Both the position numbers and the translations under genes were made by a program. 6,898 bases of DNA, taken from Bacillota bacterium (GTDB lineage Bacteria; Bacillota; Clostridia; Lachnospirales; Lachnospiraceae). This document shows, one piece after another, positions 1 through 6,674 of this stretch (positions are counted from its first letter, which is position 1; each line of letters starts with the position of its first letter). The stretch lies in the NCBI GenBank assembly GCA_023415055.1, contig JAEZLZ010000033.1, positions 1 to 6,898 of the forward strand, given 5' to 3'. Below the pieces are notes generated by a model. It was not told the DNA's origin and did no database searches. It worked only from the letters and a program-made list of their open reading frames with translations.

Positions 1-3
1 AAA

Positions 4-9
4 GAAAGG
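4..9 (+). promoter_or_regulatory. Ribosome binding site of speD
   Basis: A GAAAGG motif lies five bases before the ATG at 15 but only two bases before the in-frame GTG at 12. The spacing favours the ATG as the true start. Anything further upstream, including the operon promoter, is outside the window. Confidence 0.6.
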
Positions 10-14
10 TTGTG

Positions 15-827
15 ATGTTAGGGTTGGATAAAAAGCTTACGTTATACGGCTTTAACAACCTCACAAAAACACTTAGCTTCAACATTTATGATGTATGCTA
101 TGCAAAAAGTGAGAGGGAACAGAAAGACTATATTGCTTATATTGATGAACAATACAATTCTGAACGTTTGACGAAAATTTTAGTTGACGTTACTGAAATG
201 ATTGGCGCACATATCCTGAATATTTCAAAGCAGGATTATGACCCCCAGGGAGCATCAGTGAATATTCTAATCGCAGAGGGAACCGTATCTTCAGAACACA
301 TTGATGAATCCTGTAATCAGGGCGGCAACTTTTTAACGAATCGTGATTCGGTTCATGCCCATCTTGATAAGAGCCATGTTACTGTTCATACCTTCCCGGA
401 GCATCATCCGGATAATTCGATTTCCACTTTTCGTGTAGATATCGATGTTTCAACCTGTGGAGAGATATCTCCTTTGAACGCACTGGATTATCTGATTGGA
501 AGCTTTGATTCCGATATTATTACTATAGACTACCGTGTCAGGGGCTTTACCAGAGACCTTCACGGAATGAAGTATTTTATTGACCATGATATAACCTCCA
601 TACAGGACTATATTGATGATCAGACCTTAACCAAATATGATGCGATTGATGTCAATGTTTATCAATCCAACATATTTCATACCAAGATGCTGATTAAAGA
701 GATTGAGTTGCAGAATTATCTTTTTAATAAGGATGTTTATGAGTTGCCGCCGAAGCAGAGACTCGATATTACGAATTCTCTTCGTAAAGAAATGATAGAG
801 ATATTCAGCGGAATGAACATTTATTAA
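15..827 (+). CDS. speD: S-adenosylmethionine decarboxylase proenzyme, class 1a
   Basis: This pyruvoyl enzyme decarboxylates S-adenosylmethionine to the aminopropyl donor that SpeE uses for spermidine. From the ATG at 15 the protein has 270 residues, close to the roughly 264 of the E. coli type and about twice the Bacillus/Thermotoga type. The self-cleavage site is visible as HLDKSHVTVHTFPE: Lys119-Ser120, with Ser120 becoming the pyruvoyl group. The STCG motif supplies the conserved cysteine (Cys148), 28 residues after the serine as in E. coli. Other recognisable blocks are GFNNLTK near the N terminus, DYRVRGFTRD (about 172-181), and NVYQSNIFHTKML (about 214-226). An in-frame GTG at 12 would add one residue, but spacing to the ribosome binding site favours ATG 15. 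It is the first gene seen of the cluster, 22 bases before the speA start. The gene looks intact. The family call is firm; I saw no oddity beyond the class itself. Confidence 0.96.
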   Translation: MLGLDKKLTLYGFNNLTKTLSFNIYDVCYAKSEREQKDYIAYIDEQYNSERLTKILVDVTEMIGAHILNISKQDYDPQGASVNILIAEGTVSSEHIDESCNQGGNFLTNRDSVHAHLDKSHVTVHTFPEHHPDNSISTFRVDIDVSTCGEISPLNALDYLIGSFDSDIITIDYRVRGFTRDLHGMKYFIDHDITSIQDYIDDQTLTKYDAIDVNVYQSNIFHTKMLIKEIELQNYLFNKDVYELPPKQRLDITNSLRKEMIEIFSGMNIY

Positions 828-839
828 GGTGGAAAAAGT

Positions 840-844
840 GGAGG
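840..844 (+). promoter_or_regulatory. Ribosome binding site fixing the speA start
   Basis: A perfect GGAGG sits five bases before the ATG at 850. In-frame GTG codons at 829 and 838 lie upstream of or on this motif and have no comparable site properly spaced before them, so ATG 850 is the preferred start. The longer reading from 829 would add seven charged residues (MEKVEEN) not expected in the family. Confidence 0.75.
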
Positions 845-849
845 AAAAC

Positions 850-2298
850 ATGAAGTATACGCAACACAATTCACCCATCCACGAAGCGTTATTAAGACAT
901 AAAAAAAACCGAGTTGTACCCTTTGATGTACCGGGACATAAGGGCGGTAGAGGAACCCCTGAGCTTACCGAATTTCTAGGAATCGATTGCTTAAAGGTGG
1001 ACGTTAATTCCATGAAGCCGTTAGACAATCTAATTCATCCGGTATCGGTTATTAAAGCTGCTGAGGAACTGGCCGCTGAGGCGTTTGGTGCAGATGCAGC
1101 TTTTTTTATGGTTAACGGTACAACCGCTGCCGTACAGGCAATGATCATGTCCACCTGCAAAGCAGGCGATGAGATCATCATGCCGAGAAATGTACATCGC
1201 AGTTCTATTAATGCGCTGGTGGTTTGTGGGGCAATCCCGGTTTATGTAAACCCGGGGGTAAATCATCAATTAGGAATTCCACTCGGAATGTCAGTGGAAG
1301 ATATAGAGAAAGCAATTGAAGAGCATCCCGGGGCTAAGGCTATCCTGGTGAATAACCCAACCTATTATGGGATTTGCTCTAATCTAAAGGAAATCGTCCG
1401 TCTAGCGCATGCACATGGAATCAAGGTCCTCGTGGATGAGGCTCATGGAGCACATTTTTATTTTGGTGAAGGTCTTCCGATCAGTGCTATGGCTGCCGGT
1501 GCCGATATGTCAGCGGTCAGCATGCATAAAACCGGAGGCTCTCTGACACAGAGTTCGTTCCTCATCTGTAAAAATGATATCGATCCGGGCTATGTCAGAC
1601 AGATTATTAATTTGACCCAGACTACCAGTGGTTCGTATCTGCTGTTATCCTCTCTGGATCTTGCCCGAAAGAATATGGTACTGAATGGTAAGGAAATTGT
1701 CGCAAAGACCCTGGAGCTTGCTGAGTATGCAAGAAATGAGATTAATAAAGCAGGTGGTTATTATGCCTTCTCCAAGGAGCTGATCAATGACGATACCGTA
1801 TATGACTTTGACCGTACAAAGCTTTCGATTCATACAGGAGAGATCGGTCTAGCCGGAGTTGAGGTCTATGATCTTTTACGTGACGAATATGATATTCAAA
1901 TCGAATTCGGTGACATCGGAAATATTCTTGCTGTAATCACGGCTGGTGATCGTGCTTTTGAAATAGAACGATTAGTTTCTGCTTTGTCTGAGATTAAACG
2001 TATCTATGGTAAGGATAAGGTAGGCATGTTAAACCACGAATACATTGACCCTGACGTAGTATTCACTCCGCAGAAAGCGTTTTACAGTAATAAGAAATCT
2101 CTTCTGTTGAAGGATACCATCGGACATATCGCCGGAGAATTTGTGATGTGTTATCCTCCGGGAATACCGATCTTAGCACCGGGAGAACGTATTACGAAGG
2201 ATATTATTGATTATATCGTATATGCCAAGGAAAAGGGTAGCTCATTGACCGGACCTCAGGATATGAAGGTCGAGCATATCAATATTGTTGATTTTTGA
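850..2298 (+). CDS. speA: Arginine decarboxylase, fold-I PLP type (Orn/Lys/Arg decarboxylase family)
   Basis: Probable cytosolic PLP-dependent arginine decarboxylase that makes agmatine and CO2, the first step of the arginine route to polyamines. The protein has 482 residues from ATG 850, matching the short Gram-positive SpeA/Cad/YaaO-like enzymes (about 480-490) and not the larger E. coli forms. Visible motifs (residues from ATG 850): DVPGHKGG at 26-33; NGTTAA at 89-94, expected to help bind the cofactor phosphate; DEAHGAHF at 196-203, whose Asp196 should contact the PLP ring nitrogen; and SMHKTGGSLTQSS, with Lys227 as the Schiff-base lysine. The C-terminal Orn/Lys/Arg decarboxylase domain ends with GPQDMKVEHINIVDF. 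The family also contains lysine and ornithine decarboxylases and sequence alone separates them poorly. Arginine is inferred because an agmatinase gene follows two genes downstream. It starts 22 bases after speD, so the two are surely cotranscribed. The gene is intact. Confidence 0.92.
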   Translation: MKYTQHNSPIHEALLRHKKNRVVPFDVPGHKGGRGTPELTEFLGIDCLKVDVNSMKPLDNLIHPVSVIKAAEELAAEAFGADAAFFMVNGTTAAVQAMIMSTCKAGDEIIMPRNVHRSSINALVVCGAIPVYVNPGVNHQLGIPLGMSVEDIEKAIEEHPGAKAILVNNPTYYGICSNLKEIVRLAHAHGIKVLVDEAHGAHFYFGEGLPISAMAAGADMSAVSMHKTGGSLTQSSFLICKNDIDPGYVRQIINLTQTTSGSYLLLSSLDLARKNMVLNGKEIVAKTLELAEYARNEINKAGGYYAFSKELINDDTVYDFDRTKLSIHTGEIGLAGVEVYDLLRDEYDIQIEFGDIGNILAVITAGDRAFEIERLVSALSEIKRIYGKDKVGMLNHEYIDPDVVFTPQKAFYSNKKSLLLKDTIGHIAGEFVMCYPPGIPILAPGERITKDIIDYIVYAKEKGSSLTGPQDMKVEHINIVDF

Positions 2299-2403
2299 CG
2301 ATAGATTCAGCATTATATTTTCTCATACATTTACTTGCTTATTTTTGTCTACTTGATAATGATATATTAGTTGATATGAATAAAAGAAAGGCGGTGTCTG
2401 CAT
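2299..2403 (+). promoter_or_regulatory. speA-speE spacer with candidate promoter
   Basis: This 105-base AT-rich spacer interrupts an otherwise tight cluster. It holds TG-N-TATATT at 2360-2368, which fits an extended -10 element, and an overlapping GATAAT at 2355-2360. No convincing -35 box is correctly spaced: TTGCTT at 2335-2340 is 22 bases from the TATATT and 14 from the GATAAT. I see no GC-rich hairpin with a T-run, so readthrough from speA is likely. A GAAAGGCGGTG ribosome binding site at 2386-2396 belongs to speE. The promoter is a weak inference from base pattern alone. Confidence 0.3.
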
Positions 2404-3255
2404 ATGGAGCTGTGGTATTCCGAACATCATACGGAGCACGTAAGATTATCCTTAAAGGTTAAAGAACAGTTATATAATAAACAAAGTGATTTTCAGCATA
2501 TCGCAATCCTGGATACGGTAGAATTTGGTCGTGCTTTGACTTTGGATGGCTGCCTTATGGTAACAGAAAAGGATGAATTTATCTATCATGATATGATTGT
2601 CCATGTACCGATGGCAACTAATCTGGCAATCAAAAGAGTTCTTGTCATTGGGGCCGGAGACGGTGGTACAATTCGAGAATTGACAAGATATCCCGGCATT
2701 GAACGAATCGATATGGTGGAAATTGATGAAATGGTAGTGGTGGCTTGCAAGGAGCACCTGCAGCAGACTGCTTGTAAGCTGGAGGATCCAAGAGTACACA
2801 TCTATTATGAGGACGGTCTTAAATTTGTACGCCGCCATGTGAATGAATATGATCTTATTTTAGTGGATTCCACGGATCCCTTCGGTCCGGGGGAAGGATT
2901 ATTTACGAAAGAGTTTTATGGTAATTGCTATAATGCATTGACTGAAAAGGGAATTTTGGTGAATCAGCATGAGAGTACTTATTATGATTCTTACGTGGAT
3001 GCTATGAAACGTGCCCATCAGAGAATCAAGGAGACCTTTCCGATAGCAAAGGTATATCAAGCTCACATTCCGACCTATCCAAGCGGACATTGGCTGTTTG
3101 GATATGCCAGTAAGCATTATGATCCGATTCTGGATCTGAATGAGGATGCTTGGAATGCACTGGGGATCAAGACAAAATACTATAATACGAAGCTTCATGT
3201 CGGATGCTTCGCACTTCCCAATTATGTAAAGGAGCAGTTAAATGAATATGAATAG
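2404..3255 (+). CDS. speE: Spermidine synthase (polyamine aminopropyltransferase)
   Basis: SpeE transfers the aminopropyl group of decarboxylated S-adenosylmethionine to putrescine, giving spermidine and methylthioadenosine. The 283-residue length and the opening MELWYSEHHTEHVRLSLKVK match Bacillus-type SpeE. The N-terminal beta domain (1 to about 65) includes the conserved TLDGCLMVTEKDEFIYHDM. The Rossmann-like methyltransferase fold follows: VIGAGDGGT at 81-89 binds the donor; MVEIDEMVV at 104-112 carries the acidic residue expected to contact the ribose; and YYEDG at 134-138. VDSTDPFGPGEGLF at 154-167 contains Asp155 and Asp158, equivalent to the catalytic aspartates. IPTYPSGHW at 222-230 is the conserved C-terminal block. 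Start ATG 2404 has a good ribosome binding site nine bases upstream. The 3' end overlaps speB by 14 bases. The acceptor could be agmatine instead of putrescine, since this family includes agmatine aminopropyltransferases; the sequence does not decide this. Confidence 0.94.
   Translation: MELWYSEHHTEHVRLSLKVKEQLYNKQSDFQHIAILDTVEFGRALTLDGCLMVTEKDEFIYHDMIVHVPMATNLAIKRVLVIGAGDGGTIRELTRYPGIERIDMVEIDEMVVVACKEHLQQTACKLEDPRVHIYYEDGLKFVRRHVNEYDLILVDSTDPFGPGEGLFTKEFYGNCYNALTEKGILVNQHESTYYDSYVDAMKRAHQRIKETFPIAKVYQAHIPTYPSGHWLFGYASKHYDPILDLNEDAWNALGIKTKYYNTKLHVGCFALPNYVKEQLNEYE
3228..3234 (+). promoter_or_regulatory. Ribosome binding site of speB inside speE
   Basis: AAAGGAG lies within the last codons of speE, seven bases before ATG 3242 and thirteen before the alternative in-frame ATG at 3248. 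The spacing picks 3242. Because the site is embedded in the upstream coding sequence, translation of speB is probably coupled to speE. Confidence 0.7.
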
Positions 3256-4090
3256 AAATATCCATACCTTTATCGCCTGCGATCATGAATACGAGGATAG
3301 TGATATCGTGTTATTCGGAGCCCCCTTTGATGGGACAACCTCTTACCGGCCGGGAACCCGATTTGCCAGTGCGGCAATTCGAAATGAAAGCTATGGTATT
3401 GAGACCTATAGTCCTTATTTAGATCTGGACTTATTGGATCGTCAAATCTTTGACGCCGGTGATCTGGAGTTTGGTTTCGGTAATACAGAGAGAGTACTCT
3501 CCACCATCGAAGAGATGACGGATAATATATTGAAGGATCAGAAAAAGCCACTGATGATCGGCGGGGAACATCTCGTCACACTGGGAAGTATAAGAGCGGT
3601 AATAAAACAATATCCTGACCTTCATATCATTCATTTTGATGCGCATGCGGATCTTCGGGATGATTACCTCGGAGAAAAGCTTTCCCATGCCAGTGTCATG
3701 AGACGATGTCATGAACTTGTCGGAGATAATCGCATCTATCAGTTTGGTATTAGAAGCGGAGACCGCGAAGAATTTCTTTGGGCGAAGGATCATGTATTTA
3801 CTCAGAAGTTCAATCTGGATCGCATTGATCAGGTTGTGGAATGTCTTCGAGGCAAACCGGTCTATCTTACGATTGACTTAGATGTCTTAGACCCCTCCGT
3901 ATTCCCGGGAACCGGTACGCCGGAAGCGGGCGGAGTCACCTTTACCGAGCTTACCAATGCTTTGAATAAAGTGTTCAAGCTTAATATTGTTGCCATGGAT
4001 ATGAATGAATTATCACCGGTCTATGATCAAAGCGGTGCTTCAACCGCGCTTGCATGTAAGCTGTTACGAGAGCTTCTTCTTCAGCTTTAA
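3242..4090 (+). CDS. speB: Agmatinase (arginase/ureohydrolase family)
   Basis: This binuclear manganese ureohydrolase most likely splits agmatine into putrescine and urea. The 282 residues contain every expected metal-binding block: GGEH at 107-110 (His110); HFDAHADLRDDY at 131-142 (Asp133, His135, Asp137); and TIDLDVLDPS at 210-219 (Asp212, Asp214). These are followed by PGTGTPEAGG at 222-231 and MDMNELSPVYD at 252-262, which carries the conserved glutamate near the guanidinium site. SHASVMRR at 148-155 also fits the family. The length is close to Bacillus SpeB (about 290). It overlaps speE by 14 bases and has its own AAAGGAG site within it, so the two products are likely made together. Arginase, formiminoglutamase and guanidinobutyrase are related alternatives, but the neighbouring SpeA supports agmatine. 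Aminopropylagmatine is a second plausible substrate, given the tight pairing with speE. Confidence 0.93.
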   Translation: MNMNRNIHTFIACDHEYEDSDIVLFGAPFDGTTSYRPGTRFASAAIRNESYGIETYSPYLDLDLLDRQIFDAGDLEFGFGNTERVLSTIEEMTDNILKDQKKPLMIGGEHLVTLGSIRAVIKQYPDLHIIHFDAHADLRDDYLGEKLSHASVMRRCHELVGDNRIYQFGIRSGDREEFLWAKDHVFTQKFNLDRIDQVVECLRGKPVYLTIDLDVLDPSVFPGTGTPEAGGVTFTELTNALNKVFKLNIVAMDMNELSPVYDQSGASTALACKLLRELLLQL

Positions 4091-4215
4091 TTTATCTATT
4101 CTATATAGTCAATTGCGAAAAACAATTACATCGATTTATGTGTACACAACAGATATAGTTTGGGTGCAAAAGTTATGCAAAGGAGCGTCATTTTAATATT
4201 AAAGGAGATAATTAT
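4091..4215 (+). promoter_or_regulatory. speB-dehydrogenase spacer with weak promoter-like elements
   Basis: This 125-base AT-rich spacer separates the SAM-dependent half of the cluster from the aspartate-semialdehyde half. TTGCGA at 4113-4118 resembles a -35 box, and TATAGT at 4154-4159 matches five of six -10 positions, but they are not properly spaced with each other, so a separate promoter is only possible. A weak AATTG/CAATT inverted pair lies at 4112-4127. AAAGGAG appears twice: at 4179-4185 with no usable ATG after it, and at 4201-4207 as the true site eight bases before the ATG at 4216. There is no terminator-like hairpin, so readthrough from speB is likely. Confidence 0.25.
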
Positions 4216-5421
4216 ATGAGCAAAGCACTTATTATTGGTGCCGGTGGAGTTGCCGGTGTAGTTATTCATAAATGCTGTCAGAATTCCGAGGTTTTTGAGG
4301 AGATCTGTATCGCAAGCAGGACCAAATCAAAATGCGATGCCTACAAAGCACAGGTAGAAGCAAAAGGTACTAAGACTAAGGTATCTACTGCACAGGTTGA
4401 TGCCGACAATACCGACGAGGTAATTGCACTGATCAATCAGTTTCAACCGGATATTGTAATCAATGTTGCGCTCCCTTATCAGGATTTAACAATCATGGAT
4501 GCATGCCTTGCAACAAAGGTAGATTATCTGGATACCGCAAATTATGAACCGAAGGATATTCCGAAGTTCGAGTATAAATGGCAATGGGCTTATAAAGAGC
4601 GCTTTGAGAAGGCAGGAATTACTGCGATTCTTGGTTGCGGCTTTGATCCCGGTGTAACTCAGGTGTTCTCAGCCTATGCTTTAAAGCATTATTTTGATGA
4701 AATTCATACGATCGACATTCTGGATGCGAATGCCGGAGATCATGGTTATCCTTTTGCCACCAATTTTAATCCGGAGATCAATATCCGTGAGATTACTGCA
4801 AACGGCAGCTACTTTGAGAATGGAACCTTCCATGAGACTGAGCCGCTGGAAGTGAAGAGAGTCTATAACTTCCCAGAGATCGGGCCGAAGGATATGTATC
4901 TGCTGCATCATGAGGAGATGGAATCTTTGGCAATCAATATGCCCGGTATCAAGAAGATTCGTTTCTTTATGACCTTCTCCGATAAATATATTACACACCT
5001 TAGAGTTCTTGAGAATGTAGGAATGACCTCAATCGAGCCTATCAATTTTGAAGGTCAGCAGATAATTCCGCTTCAGTTTCTGAAGGCTGTTCTTCCTGAC
5101 CCGGCTTCCTTAGGTCCCAGAACCAAGGGAAAGACCAATATCGGTTGTATCTATACCGGTCTGAAGGATGGTAAGGAAGTACGCTATTATGTATATAATG
5201 TTTGTGACCACGAGGAATGCTACCGCGAGGTTGGTTCCCAGGCAATCTCTTATACCACCGGTGTACCGGCGATGATCGGAGCAAAGATGGTATTAGAGGG
5301 CAGATGGAAGAAGCCGGGCGTATACAATGTTGAAGAGATGGATCCCGATCCGTTCATGGCAGAGCTTAACCGCTGCGGTCTTCCCTGGAAGGAAAGTTTC
5401 AATCCGGATATGGTTGAATAG
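4216..5421 (+). CDS. Carboxynorspermidine/carboxyspermidine dehydrogenase (saccharopine dehydrogenase family)
   Basis: Likely CASDH, often annotated lys1 or saccharopine dehydrogenase. It reductively condenses L-aspartate semialdehyde with putrescine (or diaminopropane), using NADPH, to give carboxyspermidine (or carboxynorspermidine). The 401 residues start with a Rossmann dinucleotide site, ALIIGAGGVAG (Gly8, Gly10, Gly14). It is followed after the second strand by ASRTKSKCD at 33-41, where Arg35 and Lys37 fit NADPH preference. PDIVINVALPYQD and VDYLDTANYE form the rest of the cofactor domain, and ILGCGFDPGVTQVFSAYA begins the catalytic part. Length is as expected for bacterial CASDH (about 400). 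ATG 4216 has a strong AAAGGAG eight bases upstream. The downstream nspC, 27 bases away, is the dedicated partner, which argues strongly against a lysine-pathway saccharopine enzyme. No diaminobutyrate aminotransferase or decarboxylase is seen, so spermidine rather than norspermidine is the likely product. A relative acting on agmatine remains possible. Confidence 0.9.
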   Translation: MSKALIIGAGGVAGVVIHKCCQNSEVFEEICIASRTKSKCDAYKAQVEAKGTKTKVSTAQVDADNTDEVIALINQFQPDIVINVALPYQDLTIMDACLATKVDYLDTANYEPKDIPKFEYKWQWAYKERFEKAGITAILGCGFDPGVTQVFSAYALKHYFDEIHTIDILDANAGDHGYPFATNFNPEINIREITANGSYFENGTFHETEPLEVKRVYNFPEIGPKDMYLLHHEEMESLAINMPGIKKIRFFMTFSDKYITHLRVLENVGMTSIEPINFEGQQIIPLQFLKAVLPDPASLGPRTKGKTNIGCIYTGLKDGKEVRYYVYNVCDHEECYREVGSQAISYTTGVPAMIGAKMVLEGRWKKPGVYNVEEMDPDPFMAELNRCGLPWKESFNPDMVE

Positions 5422-5448
5422 TAACCAGGGATAGAAAGGAGCTTACGA

Positions 5449-6582
5449 ATGAATTTTGATTTAAACATGGTTGCCACTCCCTCATATATCGTGGAGGAAG
5501 GTCTGTTAAGAAAGAATCTGGAATGCCTTCAATCTGTTATGCAACGAACCGGCTGCGAGATTTTACTGGCACAAAAGGCTTATTCCATGTATTCTACTTA
5601 TCCGTTGATCGGAAGTTATCTTAGTGGTACTACGGCAAGCTCCTTATTTGAAGCGAAACTAGGTGCGGAAGAGATGGGTAAGGAAGTCCACATCTTTGCA
5701 CCGGCATATAAAGATAATGAATTTGATGAAATTATGGAGCTTTGTGATCATATTATTTTTAATTCGATTGCGCAATGGGAGAAATATAAATCAAGAATTT
5801 TCTCCGGTGCCAAAAAGGTATCCTGTGGCTTACGTATCAATCCGGAATACTCTGAAATTGAGACTGATCTTTATAATCCGTGCTTTGAAGGATCACGGTT
5901 CGGAATCAAATTATCGGAGCTTAAAAATGCTGATTTGGAAGGAATTGACGGCTTGCATTTTCATACGATGTGTGAGCAAAATTCCGATGTCCTTGAAAGA
6001 ACCTTGCAGGTTGTGGAGGATAAATTCGGTTCCTTCCTTCCACAAATGAAATGGATTAATTTCGGTGGTGGTCACCATATCACCAGAGCCGACTATGATA
6101 TTGATACGCTGGTTCGTTGTATCAATCATATCAAGGATACCTATCAAGTCCAGGTATATCTGGAGCCAGGGGAAGCAGTAGCTCTTAATGCAGGCTATCT
6201 CGTGAGCTCTGTTCTGGAGCTTGGTGAAAATGGTATACCAATCGCAATTTTAGATACCTCGGCTGCCTGTCATATGCCGGACGTTCTTGAGATGCCTTAC
6301 CGCCCGAATATCATTGGTTCCGGAACACCGGGAGAGTATCCGTATACCTATCGATTAGGTGGACCGACTTGTCTGGCCGGTGATGTCATCGGAGATTATT
6401 CCTTCCAGGAAGCTTTAAAGGCGGGAGATCGGTTGGTGTTCTCTGATATGGCCATTTATTCTATGGTAAAGAACAATACCTTTAACGGAATTAATCTTCC
6501 TAACATCTATCTTAATACCGAACGAAATGGATTAAGATTAATCCGTGAATTTGGATATAAGGATTTCAAAGGCCGCTTATAG
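5449..6582 (+). CDS. nspC: Carboxynorspermidine/carboxyspermidine decarboxylase
   Basis: NspC removes the carboxyl group from carboxyspermidine (or carboxynorspermidine), completing the SAM-independent route to spermidine. It belongs to the fold-III PLP decarboxylases (alanine racemase-like barrel). The 377 residues match the family (about 375-385). Near the N terminus, LLAQKAYSMYS at 39-49 provides the Schiff-base Lys43. LHFHTMCEQN at 169-178 and NFGGGHHIT at 204-212 form the barrel's substrate and PLP-phosphate sites. LEPGEAV at 238-244 is the usual phosphate-binding glutamate block. LDTSAACHMPDVLEMPYRP at 268-286 and GGPTCLAGD at 304-312 carry residues from the partner subunit, including the active-site Cys308 expected in a dimer. 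The ATG at 5449 follows AGAAAGGAG at 5433-5441, seven bases upstream. It is the last gene of the cluster; a terminator follows 21 bases after its stop. Diaminopimelate decarboxylase is the nearest alternative but is longer and lacks this spacing of motifs. Confidence 0.94.
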   Translation: MNFDLNMVATPSYIVEEGLLRKNLECLQSVMQRTGCEILLAQKAYSMYSTYPLIGSYLSGTTASSLFEAKLGAEEMGKEVHIFAPAYKDNEFDEIMELCDHIIFNSIAQWEKYKSRIFSGAKKVSCGLRINPEYSEIETDLYNPCFEGSRFGIKLSELKNADLEGIDGLHFHTMCEQNSDVLERTLQVVEDKFGSFLPQMKWINFGGGHHITRADYDIDTLVRCINHIKDTYQVQVYLEPGEAVALNAGYLVSSVLELGENGIPIAILDTSAACHMPDVLEMPYRPNIIGSGTPGEYPYTYRLGGPTCLAGDVIGDYSFQEALKAGDRLVFSDMAIYSMVKNNTFNGINLPNIYLNTERNGLRLIREFGYKDFKGRL

Positions 6583-6600
6583 AATATTCAAATGTTCTAT
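6579..6600 (+). other. AU-rich hairpin over the nspC stop codon
   Basis: Arms at 6579-6587 and 6592-6600 pair over nine positions, with one G-U, around the loop TCAA. The stem includes the nspC stop codon at 6580-6582. It has almost no G-C pairs and no T-run directly after it, so it is unlikely to terminate by itself. It may protect the 3' end of the message or simply be chance in AT-rich DNA. Confidence 0.35.
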
Positions 6601-6602
6601 AG

Positions 6603-6667
6603 AAAAGGATGTAACATTATTACTGTCAGAAGAAACGAATTGACAGAATCGTGTTACATCCTTTTTT
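6603..6667 (+). terminator. Bipartite rho-independent terminator after nspC
   Basis: A perfect 14-base-pair stem is formed by AAAAGGATGTAACA at 6603-6616 and its complement at 6652-6665. The T-run continues to 6667 (six Ts). The 35 bases between the arms contain a second hairpin: CTGTCA at 6623-6628 pairs with TGACAG at 6641-6646. The long insert between the outer arms is unusual for a simple terminator. The A-run on the left arm and T-run on the right make it able to work on both strands, so it may also serve a convergent gene beyond the window. It closes the spermidine operon. Confidence 0.85.
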
Positions 6668-6674
6668 GTGTAGT

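Noticed and set aside
627..1269. Minus-strand frames of 133 and 79 codons opposite speD/speA
   Set aside because: They lie fully opposite strongly conserved coding sequence, lack recognisable motifs, and have no supported ribosome binding site; treated as shadows.
2470..3198. Minus-strand frames opposite speE
   Set aside because: They are antisense to a complete, motif-rich spermidine synthase gene, with cysteine-, histidine- and isoleucine-rich translations typical of shadow frames.
4005..4196. 63-codon plus-strand frame from the end of speB into the spacer
   Set aside because: It starts inside speB in another frame, has no ribosome binding site and no recognisable domain; its tail is low-complexity translation of an AT-rich spacer.
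4216..5421. True saccharopine dehydrogenase for lysine metabolism
   Set aside because: The fold is shared, but the neighbouring nspC and the polyamine genes point to the carboxy(nor)spermidine dehydrogenase branch.
5663..6049. 128-codon plus-strand frame inside nspC
   Set aside because: It is an out-of-frame reading of the nspC gene, whose own frame contains all the catalytic motifs.
5449..6582. Diaminopimelate decarboxylase (lysA) or ornithine decarboxylase
   Set aside because: The length, the GPTCLAGD block and pairing with the dehydrogenase fit NspC; lysA proteins are normally longer and no lysine genes are nearby.
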